NCBI GenBank assembly: GCA_003988855.1 | Contig: QYAI01000153.1 | Span: 1-60,391, forward strand | Length of the DNA stretch: 60,391 bases | Reading direction: 5' to 3' | Origin: Arachnopeziza araneosa | Taxonomy: Eukaryota; Ascomycota; Leotiomycetes; Helotiales; Arachnopezizaceae | Shown: one piece after another, positions 32,334-43,606 of the stretch | Layout: each line of letters opens with the position of its first letter | How positions within the stretch are numbered: position 1 is the first letter of the stretch | Notes under the pieces: generated by a model | The model's input: the letters and a program-made list of their open reading frames with translations, nothing else | Database searches by the model: none | Told to the model about the DNA's origin: nothing | Translations under genes and position numbers: made by a program

Positions 32334-34430
32334 CTAATAGAGCCCCCTTCCACCAGCCAATCGGACAAAACTGTAGGGTACATTTCCACCAACCAACAAT
32401 CTCAGCATCTCAACCGTCGTAAACGCACTCGTATCAGCAACTCCATAGGCGGTCCACCCATTCTCCTCTGCTACTTTGAGTGGATCACCTTTCCTCGGGC
32501 CATTTGAATGCGCTAGGTCTACAAAGACCTTTCCCTTGCCTTTCGCCTTGCCATCGAATCCATTGATTTGAGCAGTTGTGCGTTCCGCCGAGAAGCCATT
32601 ATTTACAGTAAAACCGTTGGGCGGAGAGCGAGGATTCGTGGATGAAAAGTGTCGAAGGAGAGGCTGAACGAGATGGGATTTCTCCGGCGGAAGAGCGGAA
32701 ATGATGGCGAATGGTTGATCAACACGTTGGACAGAATCGATGGACGTAAAAGGCTCGATGCCGAAAGCCATTGGCCCTTGGGACCTAAAGCCAACGGTGT
32801 AGATCTTGCCAATGTTTAGAGATCGAAGAGCGAAGATGACACTGGCGGCATCATCCCCATTGGATGAGAGGATGATAGCTGCGCGATTCGAATAGGCCGA
32901 GGGCGCGAAGTCGCGAGTCAAAGTGGCTCGTATGCCTTTCCAAGTGGCGTTTTCGCCCACAAAAGTTCCGTCAGATCGGACGACGATAGTATCGATGGCA
33001 CCGATTGTCCAAGCCGCATCGCTTAAATCCGGTATGAAAGACTGCTTCGCAGAGAGAGGTGGATTTATGTAAGCTCCACCGAAATCTTGCTGCCGACAGA
33101 AAGGTTCGATAGAAAGAGACCTAGACCGTTCGATAGAATGGAAGTTGTGTGGCAATCCTAGCTCATTGAAGCACTTTTCGAAGAAGGTAGCACGAGTAAA
33201 GGAGCCAATAGCATAGATAGACTTCTTAGGTAATTGGCCCATTGTTGCAAGCGCACCATTGATAGCGGCGGCTGACATCTGACCTGGCGCTGCAACGATT
33301 GGTAGTAAGGGATGTGTAATGGGAGAGAAGACGGTATTAAGAGCTCGCGAAAGTTGACCAAGCTGTCCCATATTGACAGCTGAGAGTGGTGGACCATCTG
33401 GGTTTTGAGACTTGATCTGACTGCGAAAGAATTCCAGCTCATAATTTTCTGCCATAGAGTTGATGATTGTAATCATCTTGACAATGTCCCCATATTTCCG
33501 ACTCTCGGCAAAGATGTTCTGAGCACGAGGAGAAGACCATTTGAATGTCCCGCTGAAATCGTGGAAAGCGGAGATGATACGAGAGTTTCCTCGCTGCTCA
33601 AAAAGACGACGACGAATTGGTTCTGGTAGCCAAACCTCGACATCAATGTACTCGCAACCCCATTGTATCGCGCGATAGAGATACTCGTAGTACAAATCCG
33701 GGTTGTCCATTGGGAAACGGCCATTTTCCAGAGTACACCTTGTAGTGAAAATGATGGGCAGTTCAGTTCGCTGCCGTAATAGCATGACTTGCTCTCCCAC
33801 ATAAGCTAAACTTGGCACCGAGGAGAATGATCCATCCGGTAATGGCTCTTTCAAGAGATCTACTCTGATTTCCACTGCATCTGAGCCAACAGAGAGGATA
33901 TCCAGATTCGAGAGCGCCGTTCGGACGTCAGGGAAAGTGGTAGAAATGAAATATGTTCTTGGTTTCGTAATTAGAGCTTCGTGATGACTGATCTGTCCAA
34001 GTGAGTGCGCAATGAACCGTGAGAGATCTCTCCGGAAAAATGGTTGTTCGGTATATAAGAATTCGTAGTCTGACGAAGTTGAGAGATCAACATCTGGAGG
34101 CATTCCCAATCCTACGCAGTGTGCGTTTATGGCCACCATGATATCATGATTCCTGTAATGAATGTCGCTCTTCGCATCTCTCGCCGTAACACCTATCACT
34201 GTGCCATGGTCCTCCACCCCTACTCTGGCAAAACTCGGGGCTAACCGATGTGGTTTCCCTAAAACATCTGCGAAGACAGACACAATCTTCTCCTGTCCCT
34301 CACCATATATGATAACCACTATGCGCGTATCTCCTGAGCCAGCTTTCGAGCCATTGATAACCCCATTTGTGCTCTTCGGCCTTGCAGGAGTCGGCACAGC
34401 CTGCGCGGACTGGAGCTGCTTCGTCGCCAT
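32334..34430 (-). CDS. QutR/Qa-1S-like quinate repressor homologue (dehydroquinase-shikimate dehydrogenase-like domains)
   Basis: A single-exon frame of 698 residues from MATKQLQS. A type I 3-dehydroquinase-like domain (about residues 160-400) contains SDAVEIRVDLL, PIIFTTRCTLENGRFP, SRIISAFHDFSGTF and YGDIVKMITI, so the family's His and Lys positions look retained. A shikimate-dehydrogenase-like domain follows: YAIGSFTRATFFEKCFNELG, GGAYINPPLSAK, WTIGAIDTIVV and VGENATWKG. The last motif lacks the catalytic Asp of NTDxxG (Thr instead), and GAVNT has become GAIDT, so dehydrogenase activity is unlikely. This matches the QutR/Qa-1S repressors, which derive from the C-terminal AROM domains and sense quinate-pathway intermediates. 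Unlike classical QutR (about 900 residues), no kinase P-loop is visible at the N-terminus. The frame is open about 66 codons upstream of the ATG without another Met, so an upstream exon is possible. Confidence 0.85.
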   Translation of the reverse strand: MATKQLQSAQAVPTPARPKSTNGVINGSKAGSGDTRIVVIIYGEGQEKIVSVFADVLGKPHRLAPSFARVGVEDHGTVIGVTARDAKSDIHYRNHDIMVAINAHCVGLGMPPDVDLSTSSDYEFLYTEQPFFRRDLSRFIAHSLGQISHHEALITKPRTYFISTTFPDVRTALSNLDILSVGSDAVEIRVDLLKEPLPDGSFSSVPSLAYVGEQVMLLRQRTELPIIFTTRCTLENGRFPMDNPDLYYEYLYRAIQWGCEYIDVEVWLPEPIRRRLFEQRGNSRIISAFHDFSGTFKWSSPRAQNIFAESRKYGDIVKMITIINSMAENYELEFFRSQIKSQNPDGPPLSAVNMGQLGQLSRALNTVFSPITHPLLPIVAAPGQMSAAAINGALATMGQLPKKSIYAIGSFTRATFFEKCFNELGLPHNFHSIERSRSLSIEPFCRQQDFGGAYINPPLSAKQSFIPDLSDAAWTIGAIDTIVVRSDGTFVGENATWKGIRATLTRDFAPSAYSNRAAIILSSNGDDAASVIFALRSLNIGKIYTVGFRSQGPMAFGIEPFTSIDSVQRVDQPFAIISALPPEKSHLVQPLLRHFSSTNPRSPPNGFTVNNGFSAERTTAQINGFDGKAKGKGKVFVDLAHSNGPRKGDPLKVAEENGWTAYGVADTSAFTTVEMLRLLVGGNVPYSFVRLAGGRGLY

Positions 34431-34931
34431 ATGGCCGTTGGAGAAACTATCGATGGTTTTGGATTCTTGTTGTGGGATGCGGATCAGACCTCTACGGCCC
34501 AGTGTGGTGTTAGCAATGGTGTGAAAATTTCCAGAGGTTGCCTTCCATAACCTTTCGGTCCTGGAAAAATATGCTTTGATTCCAAAGAATGCAACGTCGG
34601 GCGCAAATTTTCCAGCAGATTTAACACATCTCTATCGCAACTCAAGGATCACAGATTGTATGTATCACGGTCAAGATTGTAGAATGATCGAATGCGCCGT
34701 GGTACATATCAGCCCCTGGTCGTTCGTGTATTGGCAAGTCGACATTCGGGGGGAGAGTAGGAGATACGGACCGTGGTGGGACGTGTTGCAGATGGATCTA
34801 AGGCACCAGATGCTCGAAGATGCAGCAACGTTCCGGCGGAAGGTATCTACTCTGAGGTAGAGAGTGTTAGGTTTTCGTAGCACGATCAATGGAGGGATTG
34901 TACCGATTGCGGCTTTGGAGAGCTGGGCCGC

Positions 34932-34983
34932 ATTTTTCCAGCCAATGCCGACCCAAGAAGAGGCACCCAATGGCTGGAAAAAT
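34932..34983. repeat. 16-bp inverted repeat (hairpin) with 20-bp spacer
   Basis: Left arm atttttccagccaatg (34932-34947) and right arm caatggctggaaaaat (34968-34983) are complementary at 15 of 16 positions. The spacer is 20 bp. It lies about 500 bp upstream of the QutR-like ATG. Confidence 0.8.
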
Positions 34984-36928
34984 AGCACAGATGTGGAGGA
35001 GAATTCGGTATGGATTATTCCACCGAGTGAGGTTGTTTCGTTTCCAGCGTTGGGGGTGAAGGGCTGCGATGGCTTGGGATTGGAGGCGTTGGAGTGGTAG
35101 AAGAGACTTGGGGGGTCGTGAATTGTGGCGAGACCAAGGCTGGTTGAGGGGTCAAAAAGTCCACCAATGAGCGCTCTTCTTTCGCTCTATCAACATCAAC
35201 GCGCTCCTCTTCTTCTCTCTCTCTCGATCTCTAGATAACCTCCGTGGGCTTGGATTTGGAAGGCCTGGCCTGATGGAGCTCAAAGCAGATGATTCTTCGT
35301 GGCAGGAAGGACCCCGCTGTGGTTCCGCCTTCACTTCAGCCTATTTAGAGGTTGAATGGACCCTCTCGCCTCGATATGATCAGAGGGCAGTTCCTGCAGG
35401 TCGTTTATTTAATTCTCCTTATGGACGCCCACTGCAATTGAGGTCTCGAGTTCGAGGAGGTTGGCGTCTGGTCTGAAGAGATGGAGACCTTTCTCCGGCG
35501 CTCGCCTGCATTTGATGAGCGCTTGAATCAACATTGGAGTGGTGGTGTACTATTCCCTGCCTGTCATCTTTCACCTCTTTGATTCAGCCATTGCTGAGAC
35601 TGATCGCATAGATATCGATATCCCTATTCGATATCAACTACATGATATACTGAGTCAATTTCACTCCTTCATACCTACAACTACCATATCAACAACAATT
35701 CACATGACACTTCCGTGGAATATTTGCCATCCTCAGCAGGAAGCAATCTGACTACGATCACATTCCGATTGAAAGCCGATCGTATCTGCCATTTTTGATG
35801 CTGGTTTGAGAGTCTTGTGAGGTTGAAGTTATCCTGCAACTCAATCTTCTCGTTCAGATGGATTCATTTTCGAATCGTTGGCCGGACAAAGATTTCAGAG
35901 GAAAACGCTTCTAGTAGGGAGGCTGATCAGTCGCAGATTCTGGGCCTCTGAACGCCAGAGAATTCCTGGGATTTGGTTGTGGAGTGTTGCTGGAGGTGCA
36001 AGAATAACGAAATTCGCAAGCCATATTCATCTGGCTCTTTTTTTTTTAACATCTGCTGACCTCGAGACAGAAGTATAGTTGCTTAATAAGACCGTACCTG
36101 ATGCTTTCAAATCCTGCTGCATTCCATGAAAGCCATGCCCCAGATCGATACCACGATATCGTCGTTTTTCAATCTACCCCAGATTCGAAATCAGTCTAAC
36201 CGGAATACCGGACTTTGCATCTACGAGGATGTCGCTTGCGAGGATATTGAGGATGAGAAAAGTACACGGAAGATGTAAAAACTTTTTCTCCAAGACCTTG
36301 ATTTGAGGCTATTCGGCCGGTTTCGTCGCCTCTTTCCAACGTATAGCAGATCAGTCATCTCGGCCAAACCTTTGGAATTAGCCCCATATAATATCCAAAA
36401 CCCCGAGAGTCCCTGAGTGCCAACGCCACAGCCGCTCCCATCTGAATGAAGACTTTGGAAGCCACTTGACCGTCTTTGCCGTTTAATGCGACTCCATCGT
36501 GACCCAGCACCGAAGTATCACCGCGTAGTCTTAAACGAGCAATAAATTGGGCAACAAATCCAGGAATGACCCATACATGTCAGATTTGAATGGAGAAGGG
36601 TCACGTGTGCTGAGGCTGATCTGGTTGGGCGGTCTCCAGATTTTCGGGAAACGATGTCATCGTGCATCTACATCCCGCAAGGATTGAAGCACACCAAGAG
36701 ACTCTGTCAAATCCGGGGCTTGTCCAATCACCAAAATCCTTCTCAGCCAGTCTTCATTGGCCGCTACACCAAGTGATGCGCCAAATGCCATCATCGGTCC
36801 AAAAGTCACGGCACAGGCTAACGTCAACCTTGGTCTGCGGCACAAAGAACCGCTCGATGCCGTGCAGGAAGAGAGAGCAAATCCTCCTACGTAGTTGTTT
36901 TCCGCTCCCATGACTTCTGGGATCAAGC

Positions 36929-36937
36929 ATATATAGT
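36929..36937 (+). promoter_or_regulatory. TATA box of hexose transporter gene
   Basis: catatatag lies 51 nt upstream of the ATG at 36988, followed by a C-rich leader. This is typical spacing for a strong, regulated fungal promoter; function is inferred from position. Confidence 0.5.
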
Positions 36938-36987
36938 CCTCTTGTACCCCGCCTTCTCTCGCCCTATTCCATTCCACCACGGCCAAC

Positions 36988-38866
36988 ATGGACTCGCAAC
37001 AAAATCACCAAGATGCTAACCGCTTCAGCCACTCGACCGCAGTGGCATCACCAAACCATTCGTTCGAGGGAACTCACAATGGTGACAGACAAGAAAAGGG
37101 AATGGGCGCAAAGATGAACAAGATGCCAAATGTAACTATTCGCACAATTATAATGGCCTGCTTGGTGGCCATGGGAGGGTTTATCTTCGGTTATGACACT
37201 GGACAAATTTCTGGCTTCCTGGAGATGAATGTGTTCCTCCAAAGGTTCGGTGAACCAACCACAAATATGAAAGATCATCCTTCTGGCTTTTTCTTTACCA
37301 ATGTGCGATCAGGGTTGATAGTTTCTTTGGTAGGTTGTGAATCAAATATACATTGTTCGCTTGCTAATCTTCTCAGCTATCGATCGGTACCCTCATTGGC
37401 TGTCTTATTGCCGGGCCACTTGCCAATCGTTTTGGTCGCAAATGGTGCGTTCCAGTCTGGTGCTTGATATTCTGTGTTGGTGTTACCATTCAGATGGCAG
37501 TCGGTTCAGGTCAATGGATTGGCATAGTCATGGGTAGATGGGTTGCTGGCCTTGGTGTTGGCGCTCTCTCCGTCCTCGTCCCTCTTTACATGTCCGAAAC
37601 TTCTCCAGTACCTGTTCGTGGTGCTGTCATATCCTGCTATCAGCTCTTCATCACCATTGGTATCTTCACTGCCGATTGTATCAATTTCGGAACCGAGAAA
37701 CGCAGCGATACAGGTTCATACCGCATTCCTATGGGTGTTGGCTACATCTGGGCACTCATGCTAGGTGTTGGGATCATGTTTCTTCCGGAATCTCCTCGTC
37801 ATGACTGGAATCATGGCCGATCTGATCGCGCTACCACAACCATGTCTAAATTTTACGGTCTTGAAGAGACACATCCAATGATCAAAAAGGAAACCGCAGA
37901 AATCGAAAGGGTTATGCAGGCTACCCAAGGCGATCACCCCGTAAGCCTTCCTTTTTTTTCTCTCTATCTATTCTCACGCCAAGTATGTAATGTCATAGAA
38001 AAATGCTAACTCAAATGCTCTAGTGGTACGAAGCTGTGACAGGACCTCGCATGCTTTACCGTGTCGCGCTGGCTATGGGCTTGCAAATGCTCCAACAACT
38101 TACTGGTGCAAATTACTTCTTCTACTATGGTACAACCATCTTTACTGGTGTTGGTATCAGCAATCCTTTTGTCACCGCAATGATTCTTGGAGGTGTCAAT
38201 GTTGGATCAACAGTCCTTGGCGTCTACATGGCTAGACATTTCCGCCGCCGTGAATCACTTTACATTGCCGCACTTTGGCAATTCATGTGCTTTATGGTCT
38301 TTGCTTCAGTTGGACAATTTGTCTTCAAAGACGCACCGACTGGCAGTGCCCAGGCCAAAACTGCAGGAACAGTCATGATCGTCTTCTCTTGTCTCTTCAT
38401 TGTCGGTTTCGCTACTACTTGGGGTCCTTTGGTTTGGGCGGCTATTGGTGAATTGTTCCCTTACCGTTACCGTGCTGTTGGCATGGCATTTGCTACTTCA
38501 GCCAATTGGTTCTGGAATTTCTTGCTCGCCTTCTTCACTCCCTTCATCACCGGAGACATTCAATACGCATATGGATACGTCTTTGCAGGATGTAACTTGG
38601 CTGCTTTTGCTTTGGTATACTTCTTCCTGATTGAATCTTCGGGAAGAACTTTGGAAGAGGTGGATGCCATGTATCTTCTCCACGTGAAACCAATCGGAAG
38701 TCACAAGTTTGAATTTGATGAGAACACCATGGATATGGTTTCGAGAAACGAGATTGATACTGATAATATGAATCTTCGTGGACGTGGAGGACATACAAAG
38801 AAGGCTGAAGAGGCAGGGCATAGTGGTGTACTTCACCGCGAAAATAAAGAGCAGGAGAGGATTTGA
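36988..38866 (+). CDS. MFS hexose transporter (HXT/high-affinity glucose transporter type)
   Basis: Exons 36988-37329, 37377-37940 and 38024-38866 give 582 residues with a 12-helix major-facilitator layout. Sugar-porter motifs are present: GGFIFGYDTGQISGF in helix 1, ANRFGRKW in the loop 2-3, GRWVAGLGVG, FLPESPRHDW after helix 6, LQQLTGANYFFYYGTT in helix 7, and GPLVWAAIGELFPYRYRAVG with ANWFWNFLLAFFTPF in helix 10. The C-terminal motif is SSGRTLEEVD. QQLTGANYFFYYG is characteristic of fungal glucose-proton symporters (HXT, MSTC, HxtB groups) rather than quinate permeases. It resides in the plasma membrane and imports hexoses. The charged tail ends KEQERI. Both introns have canonical ends and keep the frame. 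It shares its upstream region with the QutR-like gene, but nothing shows co-regulation. Confidence 0.92.
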
Positions 38867-39442
38867 GTAATGCTTGAATATGTTTATGAATTATGACAGT
38901 TTTGCATGTTTGGAGTATGAAAAGGAAAGGTCTGTAGCATATACCAGCATACTGTACTTATATTTTTATGTCGAATGTACTATTGAAAATATCAAAGCCT
39001 CTGCCACGCCATGATCTCATCCTCATTTTACACAACCCCACTAAGACGGGATTATTCTATCGGCTGGATGATTCCGTCTGCAACCTGCTGACGGCGGCCG
39101 CATCACCGCATGCGCCCGCTTACCCAAAGCAGCATTCAGCCTTGTCTTGTGTTACTTTAAATCGCCAGCCCCGACGATGTGGAGAGTATACCGTGGCAAG
39201 TCAACGTCTGACCTTTGCGCAATTCCATCCCAGGTTAAGTACCGTCTCTTTCCCTCTTTCTCTCTTGTCATTCTTCTTTTCGTTCTTCCATTCCATTCCA
39301 CCTCACTGAACTCGTGCTCTCCTTGTCAATTTCAAAACCATCCACAGACTAACTAGCCGCATCAACAGCCTCCCACAGCCTCCCACGACCTCCCACGACC
39401 TCCCACAACTTCTCAGAAACTCACCGCACCACCTCACCAGCA
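38867..39442. promoter_or_regulatory. Intergenic region and 5' leader of the atypical SDR gene
   Basis: No gene is supported. The distal part is CT-rich (39240-39300), typical of a fungal core promoter. It ends with a 10-bp tandem repeat (39367-39406). Confidence 0.4.
39367..39406. repeat. 10-bp tandem repeat, four copies, in the 5' leader
   Basis: Four consecutive units of (ag/ga)cctcccac end 36 nt before the ATG at 39443, so the array is probably transcribed as 5' UTR. Confidence 0.8.
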
Positions 39443-40346
39443 ATGCATCTCCTCCTCACCGGCGCAACCGGCCTCGTCGGCTCTGCCGTCCTCCAAACCA
39501 TGCTCACCACCCCCTCGGTCACAAAAATCACCCTCCTCAGCCGCCGCCCCGTTCCCCAAGCCGACGGCTCCCCAAAAGTAACGACCATCATCCAGAAGGA
39601 CTTTGCGGCCTACGATGATAAAGTGCTCGCGGGATTGACGGACGTGAGAGGCGTGGTCTGGGCTCTCGGGATCTCATCGACGGTTGTGGGGAAACCGTAA
39701 GTGCATACCTATTTCCTCGTCCACCATTTCCACCGTGGGAGAGAGCGGGATGGAATAGAAAGACAATGGCTAACCACGGAATTGCAAACAGAGAATACGA
39801 GAGCATCACCCACACCTACCCCCTCGCCTTTGCCAAAGCCATCGCGAAGACGACGAACCCCGATCCGGTGACATTCATCTACGTCTCAGGCGAAGGGGCA
39901 ACCGTCACCCCAGGTGCGCTGACCCAGCACTGGGCGCGGATCAAGGGAGAAACAGAGCGCGACCTCCTCGCCCTCTCGCAGACGCCCGAGTACAAGAACC
40001 TGCGCGTCCTGAGCTGTCGCCCGGGCGGAGTAGATCCGTAAGTCTCCTTTCCTTTCCCTCTCGATCCCAATCCTCCCAACCCTCCACTAACACCCCCCAC
40101 AGAAGCAACCACCCCGAGATCCACGCCTACGTCCCACGGCGCGGCGGCATCGCCGCTTTGACAGAAAAGACCCTCCTCCCACCGTTGCGCTTCCTGCTCC
40201 CGAAACTGCTCTCACCGACTAAGGAGTTGGGTCAGGCGTTGACGGAGCTGGCCATGGGGAACGGAGATGCGCATCAGGGGGAGGGGGTTAGTGGGGAGGG
40301 GAGGACGCTGAATAACGGTGTGCTGAGACGCTTGGCTGGATTATGA
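39443..40346 (+). CDS. Atypical short-chain dehydrogenase / NAD(P)-binding protein
   Basis: Exons 39443-39696, 39792-40037 and 40103-40346 (both introns GTAAGT/GTAAGT-like with CAG acceptors) give 247 residues. The N-terminus LLLTGATGLVGSAVLQTML is a glycine-rich NAD(P)-binding motif of the extended/atypical SDR type (TGxxGxxG). It is followed by KITLLSRRPVP and GVVWALGISS, then FIYVSGEG and RVLSCRPGGVDP. This matches fungal nucleoside-diphosphate-sugar epimerase-like proteins of the Fmp52/TIP30/HIM1 neighbourhood. No canonical YxxxK catalytic pair is evident, so it may be a non-catalytic or redox-sensing member. The C-terminus is GC-rich and hydrophilic (MGNGDAHQGEG). The substrate is unknown. 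Confidence 0.8.
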
Positions 40347-41221
40347 GTTGGTATTTTGGGAGAGAGAGGGAGCTGGGCGTTCGGTGGGATAGAGTTGGCT
40401 TAGGCCGGGTTGAAAGTCTCGGGAATGAGCGAGATTAGTTGAAAACCTTTCCAAATTTCGTAGAGAAGTAATGAAGATCGAGTAATAATAGACAACAAGT
40501 CCTCTTCCAACGTGTAGCAAGGTTAATTCACACATTCGAATCACGTCATGTAAATCAAGCCTCAAGTTATGTTTTGATATCTTAATTTTCAATCTCGTCT
40601 TATCTCAATCTATCGATCCACTCCTTGAACAACCACCATAAAACGTTCATACCCCATAACCATAGACCTTGCATAACCATAAGCAGCATAAGCAACCTCA
40701 TAGCAGCGATAAATTCATAAAGATATTTCGTGGATAATCATACAAGTACATGACAAGGTCATATAAAAGATAAAATCTCAGTTTTCTTTCCGTCTTGTCT
40801 TCGAACCATACATGCAGACAAGAAAAATTCTAAAGTTGAGAATATAAGAAAGGAATGAGCGTTCGATAAGATACAGGATAAACTCCTAAGATGTGCAAAC
40901 AGCAAATGGGAATAGAATGCTATGAATGAAATGTTTAACTGTATAAGATGGACGCCGGGAATGATACCCTAGGATAAGGATGTTTTCCATACAATGCAAT
41001 TGATCAGACCAGATCAGACCGTTTTTGTAATACGCCGATTGATGATAGATGAATGAAATGAGATAAGGAAAATTGCCGTGATTGCGTGTGTGTATGTATG
41101 TAGAGAATACATATAGAGAATGAATGTATGGGAGGATCGAATATCGTAAAATTTGTGGCGTAGCGTGAAACGCTGAGTCGAGTGAGTATAAGAAAGGTAA
41201 AGGACCAACATGCGAATGATT
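40347..41221. other. Convergent intergenic region
   Basis: 3' flanks of the atypical SDR (plus) and Uds1 (minus) genes. AT-rich with short tg/ta microsatellite-like stretches near 41080-41120; no supported gene. Confidence 0.45.
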
Positions 41222-43606
41222 TCAAGCATCTCTCACACCCTGAGCGTGCCTTAAATGCACAGCTCTCATACCCTCAAATGTAACAGCATTAAGAGTAATG
41301 CCTGCCGCGATGGTATCCTCCTTCTTCCGCTCCATGACACTCTTCCTCACTCTCTTAGCCTCGGCCGCCTCTCTTGCATCACTCTCCTCTACCTCTCCCA
41401 TGCGATTAATCTCCTCTTCGACGCAGTCCATCAAGGCATACACGTCTGAGTCAGCGTAGATGCGGATACTGTGCGCAGAGAGCATTGATGAGATACGGGT
41501 TCTCTCCTCTTCATCCTTGTGTGCTTGAGGAGAGAGACGTGTGGAAGGTGGTGAGGGAGTAGGAACTGGTGTGGGAGCCGGCGATGAAACTCGTACTTCT
41601 TCAACCACGCGCTCGAGTCTTTCTGGAGAGGTGGATTTCGTTGGTGAGCGGGGAGGTGTGTTCAGGTGGGTTAAGATTTGAGGATAATGTCTCTCCTCGC
41701 CATGACTGAAATGATTCATGGGTGGTGAAGCTGGTGCCTCCATGATCAACGCTGCAGCTACATGTTCCAGTAGCTTTTGTCGAACCCGGGTTCGTCGATT
41801 CTCGGCCTGTTCCAGCTTACTAACCCAGTCGTCGATGCTTCGATCTAATTCACTTAATGCTTCTTCTTGCTTTAGCATGGCTTCTCCACTGAACCGAGCT
41901 ACCCGAGGACTTCGAAGGTAAGAGCATATCCGCTCGTGGAGATTGCGCCGTCCGGAGCGGAGAGAGCGGTGGGTTTTTCGGAGGTATTCACACCGTTCAT
42001 CCAGTGCTCGTAGCTCTCGTGAAAGAGCTTCGACGTCTTTAGATTGAAGGACCTGAAAGCGTGATGCTTGTCCCACAGCTTGTTTTCGAAGTGTGCTGAG
42101 TTCGGTGGGGGAGAGTAAGGTGTGAGCGGATGCGCTGGGATGGCCTGAGGGAAGGTGTTCGAAGGCCCTTTGTTCTTCGGATTTAGGTAGAGATGGACGG
42201 GCCGGTGAGGTAGATGTTGTGATTGAGGCAGCGAATGTTAAGGCTGAGGGACGGCTGGGATTTGAGGGAGAACGTTTGATGGTTCGTTTGTTTGGTGAGC
42301 CATCTGAACGCTTTTTTGGGCGTCCACGGTCCATGATAGAAGAGATAGAACCTCCTTCGGACTCGTGTCTTCGGTGGCCATTCATAGCAAGAGGGAAAGA
42401 TCGTTGATGTGTTAGTGTATGAGCTATTGAGGCGAGGCTGACTTCGGATTGATTTCTGCTGTGACCGCCTATTGGAGATGGGTTCGAAGCTGAGGTAGGC
42501 GTAATTGAAGGGAGAGGTTTAGGTGAGGATCGTCCTGTTCCCATCCATGCTTTTGGTGAGCTTCTGCCATTGGGAGCTGTATTCCACGGCTTTGGGGATG
42601 ATCGTCCTTCTACCGACGGTGTCGAGGTTACAGAGGTAGGTGCTGTGGATGCGGACAAGATGTTGGATGATGCAGAGCTAGGTGTATAGGGTGAGCTTCT
42701 GGATAATGGAGAAGCTTCAATCATGCGGGCCGATTTTGGAGGGACTTCAGGAGCACCTTCACTACCGGCTCTCAATCGAGTCCTTGAAGTTGGACGATTG
42801 ATCCGTGCTGGCTGTGACGATGGGATAACAAGTGGAGCTAACATTTTTGGAGAGAGGGGCGGTAGTTTTGAAACTGAGAGCGGCTGCTCAATAGAAAGTG
42901 CAGATGGGAGGGATCCTATATTTGCTGAACCCTGTCCATTATTTACCGTCGAAACAGCCATTTCAACATTTTCCTCCAGCGCAGGGCCGGGTATACAAGA
43001 GAGCATACTCTCTGCAAAGACGTGTTGCCGCCAGCTGTTTCCGGGAGCACTGATTGATCTCTCATGTAAGGGTGGACGGCCGGGTATTGTGGCTAGATAT
43101 ATAATCAGTGATGCCGCTATCCAAGATTTGATCGATACTGACGGGAATCCATAGCTACCTCCTGAACCGTGGTCATCGGGCCCAGTTCAGGAACGCTGAC
43201 CTTTCTCCGTCTGATCAAGTTTTGTTCCTTTGGCTTCAACCGTAAAGCACCCCCAAGGATCGATCGGTCCTTCTCTACTGGACCTACTTGTCCCGTCATT
43301 GATGAAGAGGGCTCGGTATCTGAATTCTTGTGTATTGATGTGATGGATAACTTGTCCTTGGCTGGGAAGAGTTGGTATTTCCGTACGGTAGCGGTCTCGA
43401 TGGGTTGGTGCATTCTCCAGATGTGTTCCCTCTTCTCCTCGACTGTGGGAGCTTCTCCTACCTATATATCTTCAGCGAATGTTAAAGTGAGACGTAGCAC
43501 GACATACCCCATTCTGCACCGGAGATAATGATAGCTTTCTTGCGATATAGTTGTTCAACCCCGCAACATCTGGCACGTCTACCATTAAATCGGCGATATG
43601 GGCCAT
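41222..43606 (-). CDS. Uds1-like (upregulated during septation) protein
   Basis: Exons complement of 41222-43092, 43143-43461 and 43508-43606 give 762 residues. The first, 33-codon exon (MAHIADLMVDVPDVAGL) follows an in-frame stop and joins in phase 0 (GTATGT donor) to VGEAPTVEEKREHIWRMHQP. The next junction (GTCAGT donor) forms VAMDSPTIPGRPPLHERS. A long Ser/Pro-rich disordered region follows with repeated GRSSPK blocks. The Uds1 domain is LSPTELSTLRKQAVGQ, SKDVEALSRELRALDERCEYL and LHERICSYLRSPR, continuing as a coiled coil. The C-terminus (MLSAHSIRIYADSDVYALMD) is also conserved-looking. In fission yeast Uds1 transcripts rise during septation; the family is linked to septum formation. Many potential SP phosphosites suggest cell-cycle control (inference). 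Confidence 0.87.

Larger units (their letters stand above)
34431..36987. promoter_or_regulatory. Divergent intergenic region of about 2.6 kb
   Basis: Lies between the minus-strand QutR-like gene and the plus-strand transporter. No gene is supported; the longest frames (94-110 codons) lack domains. It contains a strong inverted repeat (34932-34983), CT-rich tracts near 35200, a T run near 36040 and a TATA element at 36929-36937. Confidence 0.4.

Noticed and set aside
32334..38866. Quinate-utilisation gene cluster
   Set aside because: Only a QutR-like protein is present; the adjacent MFS gene has glucose-transporter motifs and no quinate dehydrogenase, dehydroquinase or dehydroshikimate dehydratase is seen.
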